This document shows positions 1-5,129 of a stretch of 5,129 nucleotides of DNA, in pieces. The notes under the pieces were generated by a model. That model did no database searches. It was given only the letters and a program-made list of their open reading frames with translations, and was not told where the DNA came from. A program made the translations under genes and the position numbers. Within the stretch, counting starts at the first letter, position 1, and each line of letters begins with the position of its first letter. The stretch is from contig PWLT01000322.1 in assembly GCA_003558415.1 (NCBI GenBank), positions 1 to 5,129 of the forward strand, given 5' to 3'. This stretch comes from Hyphomicrobiales bacterium. Lineage in GTDB: Bacteria; Pseudomonadota; Alphaproteobacteria; Rhodobacterales; Rhodobacteraceae.

Positions 1-1185
1 AAAGGCCAGCTCCGCTGCCTCTTGCGGCAGCGCAAGGCGTTGCAGCCGTTCCGCATAGAGCCGCGCCAGCACGGTTTCGAGCTCCACCTGCGCCATTTGT
101 TCCCAGGCAGGGGGCAGGGCGGAAGCCACCGCATCTGCATCGCCCTCGGTCAAGGCCCCGTCGAGCCGCTGTACCGCCGCGACCCGGTCCCAGACCCCGC
201 CCGAGGCCGCCGGCGCCCGTTCCGTGTAAAGACCAAGCAGGCGATTGGGCGACAATGCCCCGGCCCGCGTCAGCCGCTCGGCTGCGTCGATCTGGGCCTT
301 CCAGCCGGCATTGCGCCCCAGATCGACCTGTGCGAAGGCCAGCGGCAGGCTACGGGTGGGCGGCGGCTCTCCGATCGCATCGAGCATCCGCCACAGCAGC
401 GGCGAGGGGCGCGCCAGCGGGGGCATGGGGTCGGCTTCCTCGAACAGCTCGGGATCGAGAAACCGCGCGAGCACTTCCTCCTCCTGCGCCGTCAACTGGC
501 CGAGCGCCTCGGCGCTGCGCAGGGTCACCACCGCCGCAGACCAGTCGCCGCCGCGCGCGATGCAGAAGATGCGCGCCGGGTAGCTCGTTTCGAGCCGAGG
601 CCGGGCGCGCAGAGCCTCGCAGGGGCGTTGTTCCTGCCCCAGAAGCAGCGCGATGTCGAACCATCGGCGGAACACTTCCGGGTCGCCGGTATCGACCAGT
701 TCGATCATCGCCAATGCCTGATCAAGCGCGCCGAAATCGAGCAGCTTGTCGATGCGTGCGAGGAAATAATCCCCGCGCTCGTCCTCGCCGCCGACCGGCG
801 GGTCGAGTTCGCTCAACAGGATGGTGAGGATCAACTCGCGCAGCGCCGGCAGGGTGCCGGTGTCGAGCGCGCGGATTTCCTCGGCGACACGCGCGGCCTC
901 GGCGTCGCCCCAGAAATCACGTGCGATGCCGGACCGCTCGGCGGGCAGCAACCCGGTGGCGTCGCTGGAGGGATCGGCAAGCGGGCTGACCGTGATCTCG
1001 CCATGGCTCAGCCCGTTCTCATCCGGGCGCGAGGTTGGCGCGCGGATGTCGGGGGGGGGCACCGCGACCGAGCGCGACAGCCAGTCGATCGCCGAAAGCG
1101 GCTGATCAGCCATCCCCGGCGCGGAGGCGAGCCCCAGCACGAGCATGCCACCGACCGCCATGCGCGAAAGCCGCCTAGTCCACAT
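1..1185 (-). CDS. Secreted helical protein of unknown function, C-terminus beyond window
   Basis: The frame is open from the ATG at 1185 to the left edge, giving 395 residues without a stop, so the C-terminus is missing. The N-terminus looks like a Sec signal peptide: basic residues R4, R5 and R8, a hydrophobic core at about 10-22, and a likely cleavage after GMA (residues 24-26) just before DQPLSAIDWL. The mature part is rich in Ala, Leu and Glu, reads as successive amphipathic helices and has two cysteines (C189 and C208); a TPR-like solenoid is possible but not shown. The likely location is periplasmic. The start overlaps the stop of the upstream 44-codon gene by 11 bp (ATGTGGACTAG), which suggests translational coupling; I see only a weak Shine-Dalgarno of its own. 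A later ATG at 1161 would damage the signal peptide. Codon 3 bias toward G/C fits a real gene. I do not recognise the family. Confidence 0.8.
   Translation of the reverse strand, partial: MWTRRLSRMAVGGMLVLGLASAPGMADQPLSAIDWLSRSVAVPPPDIRAPTSRPDENGLSHGEITVSPLADPSSDATGLLPAERSGIARDFWGDAEAARVAEEIRALDTGTLPALRELILTILLSELDPPVGGEDERGDYFLARIDKLLDFGALDQALAMIELVDTGDPEVFRRWFDIALLLGQEQRPCEALRARPRLETSYPARIFCIARGGDWSAAVVTLRSAEALGQLTAQEEEVLARFLDPELFEEADPMPPLARPSPLLWRMLDAIGEPPPTRSLPLAFAQVDLGRNAGWKAQIDAAERLTRAGALSPNRLLGLYTERAPAASGGVWDRVAAVQRLDGALTEGDADAVASALPPAWEQMAQVELETVLARLYAERLQRLALPQEAAELAF
1051..1059 (-). repeat. C9 homopolymer tract in the secreted-protein gene
   Basis: Nine consecutive G on the plus strand are nine C in the coding sense of the leftward gene. 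They encode P43-P44-P45 shortly after the signal peptide. At the present length the frame is intact on both sides. Loss or gain of one base would frameshift nearly the whole mature protein. It is the longest mononucleotide run I noticed in the window. Confidence 0.9.
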
Positions 1186-1309
1186 CGAGCACCACGGGTT
1201 CCGTCATTTCCGCCTGATCGGGGGTCATGTCGCCGAGATAGGCATAGCCTATGACGCCGAGCGCGGCGAGTATCGCGATGTAGAAGAGCCCCTTGATGAC
1301 GTAACGCAT
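1175..1309 (-). CDS. 44-residue single-pass inner-membrane protein
   Basis: A short open frame runs from ATG at 1309 to TAG at 1175. The product begins MRYVIKGLFY, has one hydrophobic segment at about residues 8-25, and ends in a 19-residue acidic tail (GDMTPDQAEMTEPVVLDVD). Two basic residues ahead of the membrane segment and an acidic tail after it predict N-terminus in the cytoplasm and tail in the periplasm. A GAGG Shine-Dalgarno (1322-1319) lies 9 bases before the start. The last 11 bases overlap the start of the secreted-protein gene, and a promoter candidate lies 53 bases upstream, so the two probably form one transcript. From memory, similar 40-50 residue proteins occur in Rhodobacterales, but I cannot name a function. 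A role as membrane partner of the periplasmic protein is an inference from the overlap. Confidence 0.75.
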   Translation of the reverse strand: MRYVIKGLFYIAILAALGVIGYAYLGDMTPDQAEMTEPVVLDVD

Positions 1310-1361
1310 TCCGATTTGCCTCGTGTTTGCCCGGTCCTGCTCGCCGGTGCTTGCATGCGCG

Positions 1362-1390
1362 ACTATATATGTCATTTGTTCGCGGGTCAT
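1362..1390 (-). promoter_or_regulatory. Candidate sigma-70-type promoter for the leftward gene pair
   Basis: Read on the minus strand, ATGACC (1390-1385, 4 of 6 to TTGACA) and TATAGT (1367-1362, 5 of 6 to TATAAT) are separated by 17 bases. This predicts transcription from about 1355 and a leader of about 46 bases before the ATG at 1309. The surrounding ATATATAT is the most AT-rich spot between the divergent genes. I see no equally good plus-strand promoter for aroK here. Confidence 0.45.
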
Positions 1391-1431
1391 GCCATTGCAG
1401 GCATCGGCAAAGCGGGACGGGTTGAAGAATC

Positions 1432-1980
1432 GTGAACGGCGCACGCCTGAAAAAGACGGTCGCTCTGGTCGGAATGATGGGGGCGGGCAAGACGGCCGTA
1501 GGTGGACAGCTTGCGCGGATGCTCGGCGTGGCAATCCTCGATTCCGACGACGAGATCGCGCGCGCGGCCAATATGAGCATCGCCGAGATATTCGAACGCG
1601 ATGGTGAGGCGTTCTTTCGCCGCAAGGAAAGCCAGGTTCTCGCGCGGCTTCTCGCGGGGCCGCCCGCGGTGCTGTCAACCGGGGGCGGTGCCTTCCTGAT
1701 GCCGCGCAATCGCGAGATGATCTCGCAGCGGGGCATATCGGTCTGGCTCAAGGCCGATCTGGATCTGCTGTGGGAGCGGGTTCGCCACCGCGGCACCCGC
1801 CCGCTGCTCAAGACCTCCGACCCGCGGGCAACGCTGAAATCTCTGTTCGAGGCCCGCACGCCGATATACGCCCTTGCCGATCTTACCGTGGAGACCGAGC
1901 CGGGCTATTCCATCGACGCCACGGCCGAGAAGGTCCTCAAGGCGCTGAAGACGCGCCCCGACGTGCTGGAGTGTTCCTGA
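1432..1980 (+). CDS. aroK: Shikimate kinase
   Basis: The enzyme transfers phosphate from ATP to the 3-hydroxyl of shikimate, the fifth step of the chorismate pathway, in the cytoplasm. The 182-residue product is of normal length and carries all expected motifs: P-loop GMMGAGKT (residues 14-21), shikimate-binding DSD (37-39), the FR..E arginine R63, the GGG loop (84-86), the lid arginine in RGTRPLL (R122) and the C-terminal R.P.Y motif with R141. The start is GTG at 1432: a TGA lies in the same frame at 1423-1425, and the next ATG codons are inside the P-loop. The upstream GAAG is a poor and close Shine-Dalgarno, so initiation may be weak. The aroB ATG follows the stop after one base, so the two are one operon. 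Identification is firm; the aroK rather than aroL name follows from the aroB linkage. Confidence 0.97.
   Translation: MNGARLKKTVALVGMMGAGKTAVGGQLARMLGVAILDSDDEIARAANMSIAEIFERDGEAFFRRKESQVLARLLAGPPAVLSTGGGAFLMPRNREMISQRGISVWLKADLDLLWERVRHRGTRPLLKTSDPRATLKSLFEARTPIYALADLTVETEPGYSIDATAEKVLKALKTRPDVLECS
1968..1971 (+). promoter_or_regulatory. Ribosome binding site of aroB inside the aroK 3' end
   Basis: GGAG lies 10 bases ahead of the aroB ATG at 1982 and sits within the last codons of aroK. It supports the aroB start and suggests coupled translation across the TGAGATG junction. Confidence 0.6.
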
Positions 1981-1981
1981 G

Positions 1982-3100
1982 ATGCATCGCGACACCGTTT
2001 CCGTCGAGCTGGGCACACGCGCCTACGAGGTCCGCATCGGTTCGGGACTGCTCGCCGGGGCGGGGGAAGAAATCGCGCCGCTCCTCGGGCGCAGGCGCGT
2101 TGCGGTGCTCACCGATGAAACGGTCGCGCGCCATCATCTGGCCAGCCTCGAGGCCGGGCTCGACCGCGCCGGGATCGCGATGTCGGCGCTCGCCCTGCCG
2201 CCGGGCGAGGGCACCAAGGGTTGGGCGCAACTCGCGCACGCCGTCGAATGGCTGCTCGCGCAGGGGGTCGAGCGCAACGATCTGGTCGTGCTCCTGGGCG
2301 GCGGGGTGATCGGCGATCTGGGCGGATTCGCCGCCGCGATCCTGCGCCGCGGGGTCGGCTTCGTGCAGATCCCCACCACGCTGCTGGCGCAGGTGGACAG
2401 TTCGGTGGGCGGCAAGACCGGGATCAACACCGCGCAGGGAAAGAACCTCGTTGGTGCCTTCCACCAGCCGGCGCTGGTTCTGGCCGATATCGACATGCTC
2501 GCGACTTTGCCCCGGCGCGATCTGCTGTCGGGCTATGGCGAGGTGGTGAAATACGCGCTGCTGGGCGATGCCGATTTCTTCGAGTGGCTGGAGACCAACG
2601 GCCCGGCGCTTGCGGCCGGCGACACAGCGGCGCGGCAGGTGGCGGTGCGCCGCTCGGTCGAGATGAAGGCCGCGATCGTGGCGCGCGACGAGACCGAGCA
2701 GGGCGAGCGCGCGCTGCTCAACCTGGGCCATACTTTCGCCCATGCGCTGGAGGCGGCGACCGGTTACTCCGAGCGGTTGCTGCATGGCGAGGCCGTGGCC
2801 ATCGGCTGCGCGCTGGCCTTGGATCTGTCGCAGCGGCTCGGCCTGTGCCCGCAGGAGGTGCCGGGCCGCCTGCGCGCGCATTTGCGCGCCATGGGCATGA
2901 AGGCCGATCCGGGCGACATTCCGGGGCCGCTGCCCGATGCCGATGCGCTGCTGGGACTGATGGCGCAGGACAAGAAGGTGCGCGACGGACGCATCCGCTT
3001 TGTCCTCGCGCGTGACATCGGCGCGGCCTTCGTCGCCGAAGACGTTCCTCCGCAAACGGTGCGCGATCTGCTGGACGAGGCCCTGCGCGTGCGCTGCTGA
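1982..3100 (+). CDS. aroB: 3-dehydroquinate synthase
   Basis: The enzyme converts DAHP to 3-dehydroquinate, the second step of the shikimate pathway, using NAD and a divalent metal in the cytoplasm. The 372-residue product is full length. Visible motifs in order are the NAD-binding GGGVIGDLGGF (106-116), IPTTLLAQVDSSVGGKTG (130-147) with D139 and K145, K154-N155, the metal ligand E187 in GYGEVVKY, K190, K229, R243, N247, metal ligands H250 in NLGHTF and H268 in HGEAV, and the C-terminal DKK (330-332). These match the active-site residues known from the fungal and E. coli enzymes. The ATG at 1982 is one base after the aroK stop and has a GGAG site, so the start is secure. A 395-codon open frame on the opposite strand (3124-1937) is a GC-rich shadow of this gene. 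No truncation or missing residue is seen. Confidence 0.98.
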   Translation: MHRDTVSVELGTRAYEVRIGSGLLAGAGEEIAPLLGRRRVAVLTDETVARHHLASLEAGLDRAGIAMSALALPPGEGTKGWAQLAHAVEWLLAQGVERNDLVVLLGGGVIGDLGGFAAAILRRGVGFVQIPTTLLAQVDSSVGGKTGINTAQGKNLVGAFHQPALVLADIDMLATLPRRDLLSGYGEVVKYALLGDADFFEWLETNGPALAAGDTAARQVAVRRSVEMKAAIVARDETEQGERALLNLGHTFAHALEAATGYSERLLHGEAVAIGCALALDLSQRLGLCPQEVPGRLRAHLRAMGMKADPGDIPGPLPDADALLGLMAQDKKVRDGRIRFVLARDIGAAFVAEDVPPQTVRDLLDEALRVRC

Positions 3101-3131
3101 GGCCGGTGGTGTACCTTGATGCATGGAAATT

Positions 3132-3223
3132 CCTCACGCTTCGGGCCATGAGCCCTTGCTGAGGTGCGCCGGAATCGGCGGACGAAAGGATGGGTCGGAT
3201 GCTTGCCGCCCTCCCCCGGCGGC
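3132..3223 (+). other. Series of three stem-loops downstream of aroB
   Basis: The 294-base gap 3101-3394 has no convincing gene. It starts with an interrupted hairpin: CCTCA (3132-3136) pairs TGAGG (3160-3164), GC (3138-3139) pairs GC (3158-3159), and GGGC (3143-3146) pairs GCCC (3152-3155) around a CATGA loop. Two bases later CGCCG (3167-3171) pairs CGGCG (3176-3180) around GAAT. A third stem, GCCGCC (3205-3210) with GGCGGC (3218-3223), has a 7-base loop. None is followed by a T tract, so they are not classical intrinsic terminators. They may protect the aroB mRNA 3' end, aid Rho-dependent termination, or simply reflect high GC. Confidence 0.4.
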
Positions 3224-3385
3224 GTCTTGATGAGCCAGGGATGCGGCAGAACGGGGGGATTGGAGCGGGCTTTGTGGTCATCGTGACGGCGCCTGTCAGT
3301 TCCCGCGAAGGGCGGCGGAAGGCGCGAGGTGACCGCGAAGCGGGACGTCACGGTCTGACTGCGCGGCTGCGGCGTGACACGAGAT

Positions 3386-3390
3386 AGGAG
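3386..3390 (+). promoter_or_regulatory. Ribosome binding site selecting the ATG at 3395
   Basis: AGGAG is the best Shine-Dalgarno in this stretch and lies 4 bases before the ATG at 3395. This favours that start over an in-frame GTG at 3374, which has no such site and would place AGGAG inside the coding region. Confidence 0.6.
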
Positions 3391-3394
3391 CCCC

Positions 3395-4054
3395 ATGACC
3401 ACAGATAGCCCAATCCCTGTTCTTGCCTGGTTTGACCGGCATTTTTCAGTCAGGCTTCCCGTGACGCGTTTCGCCCTCAACACGGTTGTGCTCAGCCTGC
3501 TCGCCCTCGCGCCGGTGCTTGGGCTCTACATCGCCATGGTGCCGGGCTTCTGGCCGCATCTGATCGCAGCCGATGCGGCGCTGGCGCGGTTTTTCCGCCA
3601 GATTCTGACCAACGGCCTGCCGGTGGTCTTTGTCGTGAATGCGCTGGGCTTTGTGCTCTTTGCGCGGCTGCGGGCCGAGCGGCTTCGCCCCGGAGCGGTC
3701 CTTGTCATCGACATGGTGGCGCGCATCGGCGCCTTCATCGCACTGCATGTGGCGATCTATCCGGCTTCGGCGCTGATGTTCGGATCCTTCGGCGGCGATC
3801 CGTTGCAGGCGTTGGGTGTCGTCGGCCCTACCCTCGCGCAAGCCGCCGCCTTCGGCAATCTCTCGGGCGTCTATCTCTACGCAACGCTGGTCAGTGCCTT
3901 TCCGCTGCATATGGCTCTGGTGGTGGCGGTGCTCGACCGGCGGGGATACGCGCGGCGCTCCCTTGCGGGGCTGGCTCTGTCGGCACTTACGGTTTTCGGC
4001 CTGCAGGCGCTACTCATGACCGGCGTGGCGCTGCTTCTGGGGATGGTGGTTTGA
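3395..4054 (+). CDS. Polytopic inner-membrane protein of unknown function
   Basis: The 219-residue product is strongly hydrophobic, with about five membrane segments near residues 27-49, 73-90, 101-122, 158-180 and 190-217. Basic loops (R91 R93 R96 R98; R182 R183 R187 R188) point to the cytoplasm by the positive-inside rule. The first 25 residues are polar with R15, H16, R20 and R25 and show no signal peptide. I see no transporter, enzyme or metal-binding motif that identifies a family. Codon 3 bias toward G/C and the AGGAG site support a real gene. It lies 294 bases after aroB with stem-loops between them, so it is probably a separate transcript rather than part of the aro operon. The downstream gene converges on it. 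An alternative GTG start at 3374 would add seven residues. Confidence 0.8.
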   Translation: MTTDSPIPVLAWFDRHFSVRLPVTRFALNTVVLSLLALAPVLGLYIAMVPGFWPHLIAADAALARFFRQILTNGLPVVFVVNALGFVLFARLRAERLRPGAVLVIDMVARIGAFIALHVAIYPASALMFGSFGGDPLQALGVVGPTLAQAAAFGNLSGVYLYATLVSAFPLHMALVVAVLDRRGYARRSLAGLALSALTVFGLQALLMTGVALLLGMVV

Positions 4055-4065
4055 CGGTGGAACGA

Positions 4066-4133
4066 TGCGGGCGGATCTCGCCCGCACGGATGGGGCGCTC
4101 CGCGCCGGACCGGAGGTTGTACAAATCGCAACC
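4066..4133. terminator. Three tandem stem-loops between convergent genes, candidate bidirectional terminator
   Basis: Starting 11 bases after the stop of the membrane-protein gene, TGCGGGCG (4066-4073) pairs CGCCCGCA (4079-4086) perfectly around GATCT. Next GGCGC (4094-4098) pairs GCGCC (4102-4106) around TCC, then GGTTG (4115-4119) pairs CAACC (4129-4133) around a 9-base loop. No T run follows on either strand, so strength as an intrinsic terminator is uncertain. The rest of the gap up to 4251 shows only a weak, protein-like minus-strand frame that I do not call as a gene. Confidence 0.5.
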
Positions 4134-4251
4134 ATGAAACGCCGCCGCGACGCAGGGCCTCGACAATCTGATCACCGGTCAGCTTTGAGCGGGCGCCCCC
4201 TGCCCCCGGTTTCACCCTTGCCGCCACGCCATACAGGCGGGCGAGGTTGCG

Positions 4252-4725
4252 TCATGCAGCGTCCACCGCCTCGTTCAGCATGTCGCGGACCTGAGCGGCG
4301 ATATCGATCAATTCCGCATTGCCGATGGCGGACATGGACGCGACCGGATCGACGGCGCTGATCTCGACGCCGCCCTCAACCGCGCGCAGGATCACGTTGC
4401 AGGGCAGCATCGCACCGACGCGCGGCTCGATCTGGATCGCCTTGTGCGCCATACCGGGATTGCAGGCGCCCAGAATTCGGTAGTCGTCGATCTCCTCGCC
4501 GATCTTGGCCTTGAGCGTTGCCTTCACGTCGATCTCGGTGAGCACGCCGAAGCCGCGCTCGGCAAGCGCGGCGCGCGTGCGGGCATCGACGGCATCGATA
4601 TCGGCGCCCTTCATGAATCTGTTGTGGGTGTAATCCATTTTCTCATGCCTTTCGGGGTTTCGTGTCATCAGGTCGTTGATCAGCAGCGCGATCGCCAGAA
4701 CGATCAGCACGAAGTACAGGATCAT
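4252..4725 (-). CDS. DUF302 domain protein with N-terminal membrane anchor
   Basis: The 157-residue product has a hydrophobic segment at residues 2-16 followed by a polar linker, then a complete DUF302 domain from MDYTHNRF (30-37) to the C-terminus. Family hallmarks are GFGVLTEIDVKATLK (58-72), YRILGACNP (82-90), E100-P101, LPCNV (107-111) and VDPVASM (125-131). Cysteines 88 and 109 are the two conserved ones. The biochemical role of DUF302 is unsettled, so none is assigned. The ATG at 4725 has AGGG 7 bases upstream. The ATG at 4638 has AAAGG 9 bases upstream and would give the usual soluble 128-residue form. I prefer 4725 because codons of the membrane segment have strong G/C at position 3, which noncoding DNA would not show. 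Arg and Lys after the segment predict a cytoplasmic domain. A longer frame to 4836 has no supporting signal. Confidence 0.85.
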   Translation of the reverse strand: MILYFVLIVLAIALLINDLMTRNPERHEKMDYTHNRFMKGADIDAVDARTRAALAERGFGVLTEIDVKATLKAKIGEEIDDYRILGACNPGMAHKAIQIEPRVGAMLPCNVILRAVEGGVEISAVDPVASMSAIGNAELIDIAAQVRDMLNEAVDAA

Positions 4726-4746
4726 CGAGCCGCCCTGCGCAGCGAC

Positions 4747-5109
4747 ATGGCGCGCGGGGCGCTCATTGTCGCCGGTAACCATGACGACATGAATCGAGCG
4801 GCGCAACAGGAGCCTGAATTGCCGGGCGCAGTACAAGTGGGGCTTGGGGTTGCCTCAGACGCCGTCTGCGTTTGGGGAAAGTCAGCAACCTTGGTAAAGC
4901 CGCGCAACATGCGTGCCCTGGAGGAAGATCCAAACACCGCATATGACCGTGATCGCCTTCGGCGGCCGTGCAGGCCACGGCGCGCTGTTTCCGCGCATCG
5001 GCGCGTGATCCCGGTGATCAGGGGTCGCGGATACCGCTGGATCAATGCCGGCGCCGTGCACCCGCAGCACCGGCGAGCGTCACTGTACCGTCAGCGGGTC
5101 AAACATTGA
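4747..5109 (+). pseudogene. Remnant of an OmpR/PhoB-type response regulator, DNA-binding domain
   Basis: An open frame of 120 codons runs from ATG 4747 to TGA 5107. From residue 26 it resembles a winged-helix domain in the right order: a beta region PGAVQVGLGVASDAV, then SATLVKPR at the place of the usual LTPTE motif, RALEEDPNTAYDRDRL (56-71) like the turn before the second helix (ENPG.V.SRD.L), RAVSAHRR (79-86) like the recognition helix (RTVDVHIRR), and VIRGRGYRW (90-98) like the terminal hairpin VRG.GYR. Relative to the family, about six residues are missing after RDRL and about ten after HRR, and there is no receiver domain upstream. By hand count 19 of 43 codons at 4831-4959 end in A or T, far more than in aroB. 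No good Shine-Dalgarno precedes 4747. The match is from memory of the family; a chance frame is possible. The remnant is divergent from the DUF302 gene. Confidence 0.5.
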
Positions 5110-5112
5110 GGT

Positions 5113-5124
5113 GATCGCGCGATC
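5113..5124. repeat. Perfect 12-base palindrome GATCGCGCGATC
   Basis: The sequence equals its own reverse complement and lies just after the regulator remnant. It could be a protein-binding site for whatever follows beyond the window, or chance in GC-rich DNA. It contains two GATC sites. Confidence 0.35.
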
Positions 5125-5129
5125 GTGTC

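Noticed and set aside
22..1254. A 410-codon plus-strand open frame
   Set aside because: It is antisense to the secreted-protein gene, has a low-complexity Arg/Gln/Pro-rich product with no family features, and is the expected shadow of a high-GC gene on the other strand.
1937..3124. A 395-codon minus-strand open frame
   Set aside because: It lies fully opposite aroB, which has all its catalytic motifs; the product is rich in His, Arg and Gln and looks like a complement-strand artefact.
3303..3340. Direct repeat of CCGCGAAG at 3303-3310 and 3333-3340
   Set aside because: There are only two 8-base copies in very GC-rich DNA and no further unit, so it is neither a CRISPR array nor a convincing operator pair.
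3190..3387. A 65-codon plus-strand frame in the gap after aroB
   Set aside because: It has an Arg/Gly-rich product and no ribosome binding site, and it overlaps stem-loop sequence. Nothing supports translation.
3446..3910. A 154-codon minus-strand frame opposite the membrane protein gene
   Set aside because: The plus-strand frame gives clear membrane segments; the antisense product is charged and repetitive without recognisable features.
4253..4255. An ATG overlapping the DUF302 stop (ATGA) opening a 27-codon minus-strand frame
   Set aside because: The predicted peptide is Arg/Gly/Pro-rich with no sign of conservation, and the overlap alone is weak evidence for a gene.
4444..4746. Upstream plus-strand extension of the regulator remnant frame, opposite DUF302
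   Set aside because: This part is antisense to the well-supported DUF302 domain and shows no receiver-domain sequence, so it is a shadow frame.

Overview
The window looks like chromosomal DNA of a GC-rich alphaproteobacterium, most likely of the Rhodobacterales. That placement is inferred from base composition, from the style of the AroK and AroB proteins and from the small membrane protein encoded next to them; no rRNA or other strict marker is present.

Layout. Positions 1-1309 are transcribed leftward: a 44-residue single-pass membrane protein (1309-1175) overlaps by 11 bp the start of a secreted, mostly helical protein of unknown function (1185 leftward, running off the window). A plausible sigma-70-like promoter for this pair lies at 1390-1362. 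In the opposite direction runs the tight shikimate-pathway operon aroK (1432-1980) and aroB (1982-3100), with one base between the genes. A 294-base gap (3101-3394) holds several perfect short stem-loops but no convincing gene. A polytopic membrane protein of unknown function follows (3395-4054). It converges on a leftward DUF302 gene (4725-4252) that carries an unusual N-terminal membrane segment. The 197-base convergent gap contains three stem-loops in tandem.

The right end (4747-5109) has no normal gene. One plus-strand frame reads like a worn OmpR/PhoB-type winged-helix DNA-binding domain that lacks a receiver domain, has internal deletions and uses many A/T-ended codons. I call it a response-regulator remnant.

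Function. AroB makes 3-dehydroquinate (second step) and AroK phosphorylates shikimate (fifth step) on the way to chorismate and the aromatic amino acids. The other genes have no visible link to this pathway. I see no CRISPR array, insertion sequence, phage gene, tRNA or rRNA, and no strong evidence of a new defence or mobile system. The most unusual points are the regulator remnant, the membrane-anchored DUF302 protein, the 9-base C tract in the secreted-protein gene and the overlapping small/secreted protein pair.
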